Source of the DNA: Lysobacterales bacterium
GTDB taxonomy: Bacteria; Pseudomonadota; Gammaproteobacteria; Xanthomonadales; Marinicellaceae
Assembly (NCBI GenBank): GCA_026988115.1
Contig: JALSLV010000102.1
Span: forward strand, 25,269 to 89,268
Reading direction: 5' to 3'
DNA length: 64,000 nucleotides
Below, in pieces: positions 1 to 8,956 of the stretch (position 1 is the first letter of the stretch; each line of letters begins with the position of its first letter). The notes beneath the pieces are model-generated. The model saw only the letters and a list, made by a program, of their open reading frames with translations, was not told the DNA's origin and did not search any database. The position numbers were made by a program, and so were the translations under genes.

Positions 1-73
1 ACAGATGAAACATTTAAGTTAAAATGCTCGCTCTTTCAAGGAAGCTTGTCTTCTTAAATGAAAGATTTTATCT

Positions 74-149
<76 letters not shown>

Positions 150-156
150 AATTTTG

Positions 157-189
157 AAAAAGGTTGCATTTATTGTAACCTTTTTTTTT
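157..189 (+). terminator. Intrinsic terminator after tRNA-Asn
   Basis: AAAAAGGTTGC and GTAACCTTTTT form an 11-bp stem with one G-T pair around a short AT loop, running into a run of nine T. It separates the tRNA from the yfgM transcription unit. The 180 bases that follow up to yfgM are very AT-rich and should hold the yfgM promoter, but no single site stands out. Confidence 0.85.
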
Positions 190-371
190 GAGTGAAATTT
201 AGCAACTTAGCACTAACAACCGTGTTAAATACTGGTTAATAAATCGTTAAATAATAAAAAACCCTACATTTTATAAGCTAAAAACACAAAATTAAGCTAA
301 AATATCAGACCGTTTTTGTGTAGAATTCACAACTATTAATAATTGAACAAATAAATACTTAGGAAACACAT

Positions 372-995
372 ATGGCATTTGAAGAATATGATGATTTTGA
401 ACAAGAAAAGCTTGTCAAAGACTGGATAAAAAATAATTGGTTAACTATCGCTACTGGTTTAATTCTTGGACTCGGTGGCGTTTTTGGCATGAATTACTGG
501 AAAGCCCAAAAACAACAACAACGATATGAGGTTGCCAACCAATACCAATCTTTTTCTGAAGTATTTAAATTGTCCGAATTTGATGAAGCAAAAAAGATAC
601 TTGCAGAACTGGAGTCTAAATCAGGGGCAAACTTTTACACTTACGAAGGTCACTTATTGCTAGCAAAAGAATTTGCAAACAAGGGCGAACTTGATAAGGC
701 AGCGGCTGAATTAAAAAAAGTTATTGACGACAAACCTGACCAACTCATGACTGACGTTATCAAACTACGACTGGCTCGTGTGTACAACGGCATGGAAAGA
801 TATGACGATGCATTAGCTCAAGCAAAAAGCATTACGACTGAATCATTGTTATCAATTGCACAAGAAATCCAAGGGGACGCACAGTTTGCCAAAGGAAATT
901 CTAAAGAAGCAGTTTCTGCCTATGAAAGTGCCGTTGATAAAGGTGATGGGTACTCTGGCAAAAGAAATATTGAAATTAAAATAGAAAATGCTTAA
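372..995 (+). CDS. yfgM: YfgM-like TPR protein, ancillary SecYEG translocon subunit
   Basis: The 207-residue protein has a short acidic N-terminus (EEYDDFEQEK) and one membrane segment at about residues 22-43. A periplasmic tetratricopeptide-type helical region fills the remainder. This is the YfgM layout: an inner-membrane anchored chaperone-like protein that associates with the Sec translocon and hands secreted proteins to periplasmic chaperones. It lies immediately before bamB and der, the conserved gammaproteobacterial order (yfgM-bamB-der). Start ATG at 372 follows AGGAAACACAT. The usual upstream neighbour hisS is absent; tRNA-Asn lies there instead. Confidence 0.93.
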   Translation: MAFEEYDDFEQEKLVKDWIKNNWLTIATGLILGLGGVFGMNYWKAQKQQQRYEVANQYQSFSEVFKLSEFDEAKKILAELESKSGANFYTYEGHLLLAKEFANKGELDKAAAELKKVIDDKPDQLMTDVIKLRLARVYNGMERYDDALAQAKSITTESLLSIAQEIQGDAQFAKGNSKEAVSAYESAVDKGDGYSGKRNIEIKIENA

Positions 996-1031
996 CATTT
1001 GTCAATAACCACAGACCAAGGGATACAATCC

Positions 1032-2183
1032 ATGCAAAAATTACTCCTCTTATTAAGCTTCACTCTACTCTTTAGTGTTTCGTGCTCAAACAACAAAAAA
1101 AGCAAGAAAAAGAAATTTGAGCCAGCTAAAATTACGAAAATTACTCAACAAGGTCAATTTAAAAAACTTTGGACCTATAAGCTGGATGGAAGTAAAAAAT
1201 CTTATGGCTATAAACTCATTCCTTACATTGATAATCAAGACGTTTACATTGCCAGCCAGTCAGGTCAAGTGGTCAAGCTTAACCTTGAAACAGGCACTCA
1301 AACTTGGTCTGCAAATTTAGATAAAGAGCTCAGTGCAGGACCAGGTGTTGGTGAAGATATCCTTATTGTGGGCACACCTGAGGGCACTGTTATCGCTTTA
1401 AACAAAAAAGATGGTTCGATTGCATGGAACGTTAAACTCTCATCAGAGATTCTCTCGCCCCCTGTAATTGATAACCAAATTGCTGTGATTCGATCACAAG
1501 ATGGACGCGTTTATGCATTAGACACCACAGATGGTAAACGCAAATGGTTGTTTGACACCAATATACCTAACTTAACACTGCGTGGCAATTCCACGCCTCT
1601 TGTCAAAGCAGGGCGTGTGTATATTGGCTTTGATAATGGCAAAGTTGCTGCCATTAAGCTCGAAACAGGCGATGTCATCTGGTTACAAAATGTTGTCAAA
1701 ACTAATGGCAAAACAGAACTCGCTCGAATCGTTGACATCGACGGCGACATGGCTTTAATCTCAACCGATTTATATGTCTCAAGCGCGGTTGGTAAAACCA
1801 TAGCTGTTGCCACCGAATCAGGACGGGTCATGTGGTCCAAAGACATTGGTTCTGCTGCGGGCGTAACAGCCTCTCGCAGCAACTTATTTATTATTGATAA
1901 CAAATCAAATCTGCATGCATTGGACAGAAGCAATGGATCTGATGAATGGAAAACAACAGAATATAACTACCGTCTTTTAACAACACCCGTATTTTATCTC
2001 GGTGATATTATTGTAGGAGACCTAGAAGGTTACATCCATGTCATTGATGGCAATGATGGCAAAACAATAGCTCGCTCACGAATGGGTAAATATGCCTTTT
2101 ATTCTGCGCCTGTCAAATCAGCCTCAACGGTTATTGCTTATAATAAAGATGGCAGTGTTACCGCTTTTGAGTATAACCGCTAA
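1032..2183 (+). CDS. bamB: BamB, outer-membrane beta-barrel assembly lipoprotein
   Basis: A 383-residue lipoprotein built from PQQ-type beta-propeller blades; repeated elements such as GQVVKLNLETGTQTW and GTVIALNKKDGSIAW are visible. It is the BamB scaffold of the BAM complex in the outer membrane, binding BamA. ATG at 1032 is preferred over an upstream TTG because AAGGGA sits about 8 bases before it and because translation then begins directly with a signal peptide (MQKLLLLLSFTLLFSVSC). The putative lipidated Cys is residue 18, in a loose lipobox (SVSC). It lies in an operon between yfgM and der. Confidence 0.95.
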   Translation: MQKLLLLLSFTLLFSVSCSNNKKSKKKKFEPAKITKITQQGQFKKLWTYKLDGSKKSYGYKLIPYIDNQDVYIASQSGQVVKLNLETGTQTWSANLDKELSAGPGVGEDILIVGTPEGTVIALNKKDGSIAWNVKLSSEILSPPVIDNQIAVIRSQDGRVYALDTTDGKRKWLFDTNIPNLTLRGNSTPLVKAGRVYIGFDNGKVAAIKLETGDVIWLQNVVKTNGKTELARIVDIDGDMALISTDLYVSSAVGKTIAVATESGRVMWSKDIGSAAGVTASRSNLFIIDNKSNLHALDRSNGSDEWKTTEYNYRLLTTPVFYLGDIIVGDLEGYIHVIDGNDGKTIARSRMGKYAFYSAPVKSASTVIAYNKDGSVTAFEYNR

Positions 2184-2197
2184 ATAATTCGTGCCTT

Positions 2198-3604
2198 ATG
2201 ATTCCAGTCATCTCAATAGTTGGTCGCCCCAATGTAGGTAAATCAACCTTATTCAATATTTTAACGCATTCACGTGATGCTTTGGTCGCTGATTTCCCTG
2301 GACTAACCCGCGATCGCCAATATGGTGTTCTTGAGTTTGAAGAGTCCACTGCAATTTTGATTGATACTGGTGGTTTATTAGGGGATGAAGGTGACTTATC
2401 TGAACTCATGAACTCTCAGGTAACCGATGCATTAGAAGAATCACACCTTATACTCTTTATCGTTGATGCAAAAGCTGGTTTAATGGAAAACGATAAAACC
2501 ATTTACGCAAGCTTACGCAATACCAACAAACCAGTCATTTTATTGGTCAATAAAATTGATGGCCAAGATGAAGACGTTGCCACTTTAGATTTTTACCAGC
2601 TTGGTATAGAAACAATCATGCCTATTGCCGCGGCACACAGACGCAACGTTGGTCAGTTACGCGAAGACCTTGAAGAGCTGTGTAAAAAACTCATCATAGT
2701 GGATGACGAGCACCAATCACAACTTGACACTAAAGGCCCTAATGTTGCTATTATTGGGCGTCCAAATGTTGGCAAATCCACATTAGTCAATCGATTGCTG
2801 GGTGAAGAAAGGGTACTCGCATTTGACATGCCAGGAACCACGCGTGATTCCATTGCCTTGCCTTTAGAATGGGATGGAAAAGACTACACATTAGTTGATA
2901 CCGCTGGTGTTCGTCGTCGAGCCAAAATTTCAGAAAGTATTGAAAAATTCAGTATTGTAAAAACTCTACAAGCCATCGACCGTTCACAAGTTTGTGTTCT
3001 CTTAATGGATGCTCAAATTGGAATTACTGACCAAGACATGCATCTTTTGGGCTTAATCAATAATAATGCACGTGCTATTGTTATTGCCTTAAACAAATGG
3101 GATCATTTATCTGAAGAACATAAAATAACGGTCAAGACAGAGTTCTCACGCAAAATGGCAGCATTTTCTTGGGTTCCATTAGTTTATATTTCTGCACTCC
3201 ACGGCTCTGGATTGTCAGATTTAATGGAACGTGTTGATTTGGTTTACGAATCAGCGACAAAAGAGCTTGAAACTAATCAATTAACAGATGTGTTAAAACA
3301 AGCCTATCAAGCCCATCAACCAACATTGGTGCAAGGCCGATTAACTAAATTAAAATACGCTCACGCTGGCGGCCAAAATCCACAACGCATTGTTATCCAT
3401 GGAAGAAGAACCGAAGCGCTATCTGCTGCCTATAAAAAATACTTAGAAAAACAATTTAGAGCGGCTTTTAACCTTCGCGGTGCACCAGTTGTCTTGCAGT
3501 TTAAAAACAGTGACAACCCTTACAAGGTCAGAAAAGTCAAAAATCGCAGCAGCAAAACAAACCGCAGACATAGCACTTTTGTTATTCCTCGTTACAAACA
3601 ATAA
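2198..3604 (+). CDS. der: Der (EngA), double-domain ribosome biogenesis GTPase
   Basis: The 468-residue protein carries two consecutive G domains. Each has a P-loop GRPNVGKST (about residues 9-17 and 187-195) and DTAG/DTGG switch motifs. NKID and NKWD are the G4 motifs. A C-terminal KH-like domain with a basic tail follows. Der acts in 50S subunit maturation and is essential in most bacteria. The length matches the family (E. coli 490). The start ATG at 2198 is 14 bases after the bamB stop, consistent with co-transcription. Confidence 0.98.
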   Translation: MIPVISIVGRPNVGKSTLFNILTHSRDALVADFPGLTRDRQYGVLEFEESTAILIDTGGLLGDEGDLSELMNSQVTDALEESHLILFIVDAKAGLMENDKTIYASLRNTNKPVILLVNKIDGQDEDVATLDFYQLGIETIMPIAAAHRRNVGQLREDLEELCKKLIIVDDEHQSQLDTKGPNVAIIGRPNVGKSTLVNRLLGEERVLAFDMPGTTRDSIALPLEWDGKDYTLVDTAGVRRRAKISESIEKFSIVKTLQAIDRSQVCVLLMDAQIGITDQDMHLLGLINNNARAIVIALNKWDHLSEEHKITVKTEFSRKMAAFSWVPLVYISALHGSGLSDLMERVDLVYESATKELETNQLTDVLKQAYQAHQPTLVQGRLTKLKYAHAGGQNPQRIVIHGRRTEALSAAYKKYLEKQFRAAFNLRGAPVVLQFKNSDNPYKVRKVKNRSSKTNRRHSTFVIPRYKQ

Positions 3605-3612
3605 AAGCCCTT

Positions 3613-4872
3613 ATGCAAAAAAAAGACAACGCTTACCTTAGCTCTATTTCATTTTCTCAAGCGCAAAAACTAATCGCCAAAGTTACCCAAGAAGCACTAA
3701 ACTCTTCACCTGAAGTCGTTAACATCAACAGCAGCTTGAATCGTGTTTTAGCCAGCAACGTTAAAGCCAAGATTAATGTTCCCGCATTTGATAACAGCGC
3801 CATGGATGGTTATGCCATTCGACACAGCGACTTACCTGACAAACAAGGATGGTTACAGCTGCAAGAACCCCATTTCGCAGGGGCAGGAAAATTGCCAACC
3901 CTTGCACAAAACAGCGCCATTCCAATTATGACAGGAGCCACTATTCCCGAAGGTGCTGACACAGTGGTTGTAAAAGAAAATTCTCAAATAAAAACGGATA
4001 AGGTTCATTTAAGAGACATTGGCTCAAAAGGCAACCATATCCGAAAAAGCGGCTCTGATATAAAAAAAGACAGCGATATACTCAATGCTAATCATCGCCT
4101 TAAAGCTCAAGACATAGGCATAATTTCCTCTGTTGGCTGCCAAAACATTGCCGTATTTAAAAAAACAAAAGTGGTATTATTTACAGGTGGGGATGAAATC
4201 ATCCAAGTTGGAGAAGATTTAACTCCTGGTAAAATATACGATTCAGTGCGACCCACTTTAATGGGACTATTGCAATCTCAAAATTGCGAAATTATTCATG
4301 TGGATAGCCTTAGTGACGATCCTGAACAAATCAAACAAGCTTTTGATAAATACGCTCAAGCCAATACCGTAATTATTTGCAATGGTGGCGTGTCAGCTGG
4401 TGATAAAGACTACGTTCTGCAGGTCATGCAAGAGCATGGCTCCATAGCTTTTCACAAAGTTAACATTAAACCGGGTTTTCCACTCTTATTTGGGCAATAC
4501 AAACAAGCCTTATTTTTTGGGCTACCAGGCAATCCCGTATCCAGTTTTAATAATTTTTGTCAATTTGTCATTCCGACACTGCGTCGAATTGAAGGAGAAA
4601 GCATAAAACAAACAGGTTTTATTCGTGCTAAACTCACCCGAAACTTTGATAAAACCCATTATCGCCGTGAATTTGTTCGTGCTACATTGAGTTATGACCC
4701 AACCATTGGTTTTGAAGTCACCCCCACAGGTAATCAAAGTTCAGGGCGATTAACTTCAGTAACCCAAGCCAATTGCTTTATCGCCTTTAATGAAACACAT
4801 GAAAACTATAAAGCAGGAGACAAAGTCAACGTTCAACGCTTTGTTGATTTACTCTACCCCCACTTAATCTAA
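3613..4872 (+). CDS. moeA: MoeA, molybdopterin molybdenumtransferase
   Basis: The 419-residue protein is typical of MoeA (E. coli 411). DNSAMDGYA near residues 59-67 is the family's conserved segment, GGVSAGDKD and GLPGNPVSS belong to the MoaB/Mog-like core, and a beta-barrel domain IV closes the protein. MoeA inserts molybdate into adenylylated molybdopterin in the last step of Moco synthesis. It follows der by 8 bases and overlaps the moeB-like gene by one base (TAATG), so the two cofactor genes are translationally coupled. No other Moco genes lie in the window. Confidence 0.96.
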   Translation: MQKKDNAYLSSISFSQAQKLIAKVTQEALNSSPEVVNINSSLNRVLASNVKAKINVPAFDNSAMDGYAIRHSDLPDKQGWLQLQEPHFAGAGKLPTLAQNSAIPIMTGATIPEGADTVVVKENSQIKTDKVHLRDIGSKGNHIRKSGSDIKKDSDILNANHRLKAQDIGIISSVGCQNIAVFKKTKVVLFTGGDEIIQVGEDLTPGKIYDSVRPTLMGLLQSQNCEIIHVDSLSDDPEQIKQAFDKYAQANTVIICNGGVSAGDKDYVLQVMQEHGSIAFHKVNIKPGFPLLFGQYKQALFFGLPGNPVSSFNNFCQFVIPTLRRIEGESIKQTGFIRAKLTRNFDKTHYRREFVRATLSYDPTIGFEVTPTGNQSSGRLTSVTQANCFIAFNETHENYKAGDKVNVQRFVDLLYPHLI

Positions 4873-5933
4873 TGAAAACTCCGTCGGTTACTGTCAAACA
4901 AGCATTCAAAGACTGTCAGGACAGTCAAAAATACACCTTAATTGATATAAGAAACGCAACAGAAAGACAAGATGGCACGCCAAAAAATTCAATAGCGATT
5001 GCTGCGGATAATTTACTGCATTACGCCAAAGATACATTTACAAAAAACCACACTTATTACATTATATGCCAAAAAGGCGTTAGCTCTTTAGCTGCCGTCA
5101 ATTTGTTAATAGCTAATGGAATGACAAATGCCATCAATGTTGATAAAGGCTTTGAACACTGGCAAGAATGCCAACTGCCTGTTGCACAAGCAACAGTTTG
5201 TGCTCATGATTTGCGCTATTCTCGACACCATCAGTTGCAAGGCTTTGGAAAAGAAGCACAAGACAAACTCACTAAAGCACACGTGCTACTAATTGGCGCC
5301 GGTGGCTTAAGCTCTTCTTGTGCCTTGTATTTAGCAGCCGCAGGGGTTGGAACTTTGAGTATTATTGACGATGATGTGGTGCAACTCAGCAATTTACAAA
5401 GGCAAATCATTCACACAACCGCTTCAATTGACGCACTTAAAGTGGATTCTGCCAAATCCCGAATGCAAGCGATTAATCCTGAAATTACCATCCATGCAAT
5501 TGCCCAAAAATTAACTGAAACGAATGCGCAACAACTCATAGCACAAGCAGATGTCATTATTGATGGGACAGACAACCTCAAAACACGCTACCTTGTGAAT
5601 GATATATGCGTAAAACTAAAAAAACCATTAATCTATGCAGCCGTTTATCAATACGAAGCCCAAATAAGTGTTTTTGATTTACGAATGGAATCATCACCCT
5701 GTTTACGCTGTTTATTCCCTTACACTAAAGGCTTTGAGCCAGAAAATTGTTCGACTCAAGGTGTCCTCGGTGTTGTTCCTGGGTTAGCCGGAATTTTACA
5801 AGCCTCAGAAGCAATCAAACTTATCACACACGTTGGTCAAACCCTACAGACCACACTACTTATCTGCAATCTAGTTGATAATAGCTTTCGCACAATCCAA
5901 TACAAGAAAGACAGCAACTGCACACTTCACTAA
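4872..5933 (+). CDS. moeB: Rhodanese-MoeB fusion, molybdopterin-synthase adenylyltransferase-like
   Basis: The 353-residue protein has two parts. Residues 1-105 form a rhodanese domain with a candidate persulfide Cys66 (CQKGVSS). Residues 112-353 form a ThiF/MoeB E1-like domain with the nucleotide loop GAGGLSSS (142-149), NLQRQ and DGTDN. MoeB adenylylates the C-terminal glycine of MoaD; the rhodanese part probably supplies sulfur. The domain order is the reverse of the better-known MOCS3/MoeZ fusions, though N-terminal rhodanese forms occur in xanthomonads. The zinc site is unusual: the first pair is CLRC (277/280) but the last pair is CTLH (350/353), ending the protein, so His may replace the fourth Cys. 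Confidence 0.9.
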   Translation: MKTPSVTVKQAFKDCQDSQKYTLIDIRNATERQDGTPKNSIAIAADNLLHYAKDTFTKNHTYYIICQKGVSSLAAVNLLIANGMTNAINVDKGFEHWQECQLPVAQATVCAHDLRYSRHHQLQGFGKEAQDKLTKAHVLLIGAGGLSSSCALYLAAAGVGTLSIIDDDVVQLSNLQRQIIHTTASIDALKVDSAKSRMQAINPEITIHAIAQKLTETNAQQLIAQADVIIDGTDNLKTRYLVNDICVKLKKPLIYAAVYQYEAQISVFDLRMESSPCLRCLFPYTKGFEPENCSTQGVLGVVPGLAGILQASEAIKLITHVGQTLQTTLLICNLVDNSFRTIQYKKDSNCTLH

Positions 5934-6046
5934 ATTTTTAGAAGCATTATTATTCAACATATGCTGTCAGTTATCTGGTAAGAAACACCCTACACATCAA
6001 CCGTGTTTCAGGTTAAACTCAATTATCAATACAAATCAATCTTATA

Positions 6047-6205
6047 GAGACCTTTGCATAATTATAGTGACGAGTAAAAAATGGTTAAATTCACCAGCTT
6101 TTCGCTAAAAATCTCGCCAATAACTGGTTATTACCTTCAATTTTTAACTCAATCTGGCAAATTTTCTCTATTTTTTCTTTCGCCATATAGTTATGCAAAG
6201 GTCTC
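6047..6205. mobile_element. 159-bp MITE-like element, copy 1
   Basis: The ends are inverted copies of GAGACCTTTGCATAA, extending to about 20 bp with one mismatch, and are flanked on both sides by TTATA (6042-6046 and 6206-6210), a likely 5-bp target duplication. The centre holds the palindrome AATAACTGGTTATT. No ORF inside resembles a transposase, so it is non-autonomous. An element with the same ends and exactly the same length lies at 27394-27552. The ends resemble those of IS5-family elements from memory; this is not verified. Confidence 0.85.
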
Positions 6206-6249
6206 TTATATAATTTACCACATAAAATTTATCCATGAGTTTACCGAAA

Positions 6250-6292
6250 GCCTGTTGTTGGGCTTCGTACCTCAGCACCAACCTACGTTCAC
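6250..6292. repeat. Dispersed hairpin-type intergenic repeat
   Basis: GTTGGGCTTCGTACCTCAG followed by CACCAACCTACG can fold on itself (GTTGGG with CCAAC). It resembles an intergenic repeat that recurs in many proteobacterial genomes. The rest of 5934-6424 holds the MITE just upstream, this repeat and the rpsI terminator; no gene is supported there. Confidence 0.5.
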
Positions 6293-6375
6293 CTTGCTAC
6301 TTAGCAAAATCAATACTCTCTCTTTGCGGGAAATTTATTCATTTCTAAATCAGCATTGAGGTCAAATTTTGAACA

Positions 6376-6405
6376 ATAAAAAAGCGGATAAAAATCCGCT
6401 TTTTT
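6376..6405 (-). terminator. Terminator of rplM-rpsI
   Basis: AAAAAGCGGAT and ATCCGCTTTTT form an 11-bp stem around a 4-base loop, with T runs on either strand. It lies 20 bases beyond the rpsI stop on the minus strand and could also end transcription arriving from moeB on the plus strand. Confidence 0.9.
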
Positions 6406-6424
6406 ATAAAATCTAAAGGAAAGA

Positions 6425-6817
6425 TTAACGTTTCGAGAACTGTACCGCTCTACGTGCTTTACGCAGACCAACTTTCTTACGTTCCACTTTACGTGCATCA
6501 CGGGTTAAGAATCCTTCTGCGCGTAATGGCTTTCTTAACTCTTCGTCACTTTCTAATAAAGCGCGTGAAATGCCGAGTCTAATGGCACCAGCTTGTCCAG
6601 TGTTTCCACCGCCAACTACAGTGCACTTAACGTCCCATTGATCTTTCATGTCCAATTTTTCAAAAGGTTGCACTACAATCATACGCGAGGTATCGCGACC
6701 AAAATATTCTTCAATGGTTTTATCGTTAATTGAAATTTTACCAGAACCAGGTGTTAAAAATACACGAGCCACAGATGATTTACGTCTGCCTGTTCCATAA
6801 TATTGATTATTTGCCAT
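6425..6817 (-). CDS. rpsI: 30S ribosomal protein S9
   Basis: The 130-residue protein matches S9 in length and sequence: [16 protein letters not shown] at the start, [19 protein letters not shown] in the middle, and the basic C-terminal tail [12 protein letters not shown] that reaches the P-site tRNA. It is the second gene of the conserved rplM-rpsI operon, starting 2 bases after the rplM stop, and is followed by an intrinsic terminator. Confidence 0.99.
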   Translation of the reverse strand: MANNQYYGTGRRKSSVARVFLTPGSGKISINDKTIEEYFGRDTSRMIVVQPFEKLDMKDQWDVKCTVVGGGNTGQAGAIRLGISRALLESDEELRKPLRAEGFLTRDARKVERKKVGLRKARRAVQFSKR

Positions 6818-6819
6818 GA

Positions 6820-7257
6820 TTATTTCCTACCTATTTCTAATTTTGTTGGTTGTTGCGCTTCATGAGGATGATTTGGACCAGCATAAACTTTAAGTTTGCG
6901 GTACATGGTACGTCCTAATGAGTTTTTAGGTAACATGCCTTTTACAGCAGTTTCAATAACAACTTCAGGGTGTTTGATTAATTGCTTTTCTAAAGTAATC
7001 GACTTTAAGTTACCAACATAACCTGTATGCTTGTAATAAGTCTTTTGCTTCATTTTGTTACCTGTGACTGCTAATTTTTCAGCATTGATAACAACAATAT
7101 AATCCCCTGTGTCAACATGAGGGGTGAATTCTGGCTTATGTTTGCCACGTAAACGTCGCGCGATTTCAGTCGCCATACGACCTAAAATCACATTTTCAGC
7201 GTCGATGACAAACCATTCGCGTTTGATTTCATCAGCTTTTGCACTAAAAGTTTTCAT
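6820..7257 (-). CDS. rplM: 50S ribosomal protein L13
   Basis: The 145-residue protein (E. coli 142) begins [20 protein letters not shown] and carries the family segments [30 protein letters not shown] and MLPKNSLGR. The start at 7257 is chosen because AAGGAG lies 9-10 bases upstream and because the homology begins there; an in-frame ATG at 7290 would add 11 unrelated residues. It leads the rplM-rpsI operon. In E. coli L13 represses its own operon by binding the leader. Confidence 0.98.
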   Translation of the reverse strand: MKTFSAKADEIKREWFVIDAENVILGRMATEIARRLRGKHKPEFTPHVDTGDYIVVINAEKLAVTGNKMKQKTYYKHTGYVGNLKSITLEKQLIKHPEVVIETAVKGMLPKNSLGRTMYRKLKVYAGPNHPHEAQQPTKLEIGRK

Positions 7258-7275
7258 TATAATTATGCTCCTTCG

Positions 7276-7291
7276 CATGTATGCGTACATG
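7276..7291 (-). promoter_or_regulatory. Hairpin in rplM leader
   Basis: On the minus strand CATGTA-CGCA-TACATG forms a perfect 6-bp stem with a 4-base loop, ending a few bases before the rplM Shine-Dalgarno. Its position would suit translational autoregulation by L13, as known for the E. coli operon, but the structure itself is short and the function is inferred. Confidence 0.4.
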
Positions 7292-7513
7292 AACTAAGAT
7301 TTATTGGCGTTACTTTGGTTCTGTACTTGTTTATATTACTCGTTTTAATAAATAGATAAAGACGTTTAATTAAGGCTTACGCCCACAGCAAAACATCACT
7401 TACAAATTTAAGAGCGGGAATATTACGCAAAATAACAAGCAGATGCAACTATTTACTTATATTATTTGAAATGATTTGGTGTTTTCACTTTATTCATGAA
7501 AACAATAGTGAAA

Positions 7514-8065
7514 TCAATGCAAATCGGCAGAAGTTGCTTCATTGTATTCTTCAAATTCTGAATACAGCAAGATTGTTCCTGCTTTAACGTATTCTAATAA
7601 TTCAACATAATCAGCCTCTTCGCCTTGGGTTTCTTCTATTTGCGTTTCGACTGTTGATATTTTTTCTAAGTCCACTATAAATTCATGCACATCTTTGTGC
7701 ATATTGGCATCAGATTTCAACCCAGCAAATGCCATACCTGTCAAAAAAGAAGAACACCAGGTTGATAATGCTTCCAAACGAAAAGACAAGTCATTATCAT
7801 CCGATGGCATAAGCGGATTGAAAGTATAATTATCAGCAGCAAGTTTATCCTTTGCGTAATCAAACAATGCCCCTAAAACGGGCAAGAGTTTTGTTCTATC
7901 ACCACCCTCAAAACTGTAATCATTGATTACTAAATCAACCCATTCCTCGACATCCACATCTCGATTAACAACGATCATGCCACAAGCATGTCCATGCAAT
8001 TCTGCGGGCGTAGCAATTATATTATTCTCATCTAAATGTTTGGCAAATGGCTTGTAAGGTATCAT
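7514..8065 (-). CDS. ygfB: YgfB/YecA (UPF0149) family protein
   Basis: The 183-residue acidic protein fits the UPF0149/YgfB family: the ELHGHACGM segment near residues 23-31 and the later LSTWCSSFLTGMAFAGL stretch are characteristic. In many gammaproteobacteria ygfB is divergent from or adjacent to zapA and the 6S RNA gene, and here it is divergent from that cluster. A YgfB of Pseudomonas modulates transcription by binding a regulator; whether that applies here is unknown. The start ATG at 8065 faces the zapA cluster across 114 bases that must hold both promoters. Confidence 0.9.
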   Translation of the reverse strand: MIPYKPFAKHLDENNIIATPAELHGHACGMIVVNRDVDVEEWVDLVINDYSFEGGDRTKLLPVLGALFDYAKDKLAADNYTFNPLMPSDDNDLSFRLEALSTWCSSFLTGMAFAGLKSDANMHKDVHEFIVDLEKISTVETQIEETQGEEADYVELLEYVKAGTILLYSEFEEYNEATSADLH

Positions 8066-8179
8066 TGAATTGTCTAGTTATTTACTAAATTGCATATTTT
8101 CCCTGATTTTTCATAATCTTGAAAGGTTTTTTTAATAACTTGGTTGACCTTTTTGAGTTTGGCATTTATTATTTATCCT

Positions 8180-8410
8180 ATGGACAAAAGCAAAAACAAA
8201 TACTTAAGTGAAATTGCCTCTCTTGAAGAGACAATAACCTCGGCTATTGCATTAATTACCAAGTATGAGAATGAGAATTCTGCACTTAAACATAAAATGG
8301 AATCTTTAGCGCACGAGAAAACACAACTCATGCAAAAAAACGACCAAGCTAAAAATCGCTTAGAATCCATGATTTCACGTCTGAAACTACTTGAGCAACA
8401 ATCCGCATGA
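8180..8410 (+). CDS. Small coiled-coil protein upstream of zapA (TIGR02449-like)
   Basis: The 76-residue protein is almost entirely a predicted coiled coil: heptad-like spacing of I, L and M from about residue 10 to 70, rich in E, K, N and Q. Small proteins of this kind commonly sit directly before zapA in gammaproteobacteria. ATG at 8180 (MDKSKNKYL) is preferred over an upstream TTG at 8144 that would add a hydrophobic 12-residue leader. The stop overlaps the zapA start by 4 bases (ATGA). A role in cell division is inferred from context only. Confidence 0.8.
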   Translation: MDKSKNKYLSEIASLEETITSAIALITKYENENSALKHKMESLAHEKTQLMQKNDQAKNRLESMISRLKLLEQQSA

Positions 8411-8673
8411 ACCAACATAAAGTAACGGTCCGAATTCTGGATAGAGAATACCAATTTGCAGCATCTGATGAAGAGCGACCTGCCCTATTAAGCGCAGCTG
8501 ATCAACTGGATGCAACCATGCGAACCATCAAACAAAACAACTCCACATTAGCAGCCGACAAGGTGGCTATTATGGCTGCCTTGAATATCAGCCACGAAAT
8601 GATGCAATTAAAACAAGCACACAACAAAATTAATCAATTGCAAGAAGACTTACAAAGAGCAATTGAGGGTTAA
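8407..8673 (+). CDS. zapA: ZapA, Z-ring accessory protein
   Basis: The 88-residue protein matches ZapA: an N-terminal beta-strand domain (VTVRILDREYQFAASDEER) followed by a long helix that forms the tetramer coiled coil (MAALNISHEMMQL). ZapA crosslinks FtsZ protofilaments at the division site. It is translationally coupled to the preceding coiled-coil gene, and the 6S RNA and 5-FCL genes follow, the usual zapA-ssrS-ygfA order. Confidence 0.95.
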   Translation: MNQHKVTVRILDREYQFAASDEERPALLSAADQLDATMRTIKQNNSTLAADKVAIMAALNISHEMMQLKQAHNKINQLQEDLQRAIEG

Positions 8674-8700
8674 TACAGCTGTGTTATTATCAGTAATTCC

Positions 8701-8729
8701 TTGTTCTCAACACCTAAACGTTTTATAAT
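8701..8729 (+). promoter_or_regulatory. Sigma-70 promoter of 6S RNA
   Basis: A -35 TTGTTC (8701-8706) and a perfect -10 TATAAT (8724-8729) are separated by 17 bases. Initiation about 7 bases downstream would place the transcript start at 8736-8737, exactly where the 6S terminal stem begins. Confidence 0.8.
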
Positions 8730-8736
8730 CGGTCTT

Positions 8737-8932
8737 AAGGTACAAACTACTGTGTGCGATAATGCTAAAGCATATTCCCTTGGTCCTTAATTTTTTATTT
8801 TAGGGTATCTTAATCAATCTCTGTGTGCAGGTCTGTCATGTAACAGAAAGCCTAACGAATTGAGTGCTACCCGCCTTGAACCTTTGGTTCCAAGGCCGTC
8901 TTTAGCATAACGGCATATGTGGTTTGTACCGA
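8737..8932 (+). ncRNA. ssrS: 6S RNA
   Basis: It lies between zapA and the 5-FCL gene, the conserved gammaproteobacterial position. The 5' GGTACAAAC (8739-8747) pairs with GTTTGTACC (8922-8930), closing a roughly 195-nt molecule (E. coli 184). The strongly conserved 3' hairpin CCTTGAACC-TTT-GGTTCCAAGG and a following CGGCAT element are present, as in E. coli. 6S RNA mimics an open promoter and sequesters sigma-70 RNA polymerase in stationary phase. The ends are estimates from the terminal stem. Confidence 0.93.
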
Positions 8933-8956
8933 TATTTTTAACAAAACACTCTTCTC

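Noticed and set aside
6047..6205. Truncated insertion sequence with transposase remnant
   Set aside because: No frame in either strand shows transposase-like residues, and the element length equals the second copy, so it is a non-autonomous element rather than a decayed IS.
5875..6359. Two short open frames after the rhodanese-MoeB gene
   Set aside because: They run through the 159-bp element and the dispersed repeat, have no Shine-Dalgarno and no recognisable protein features.
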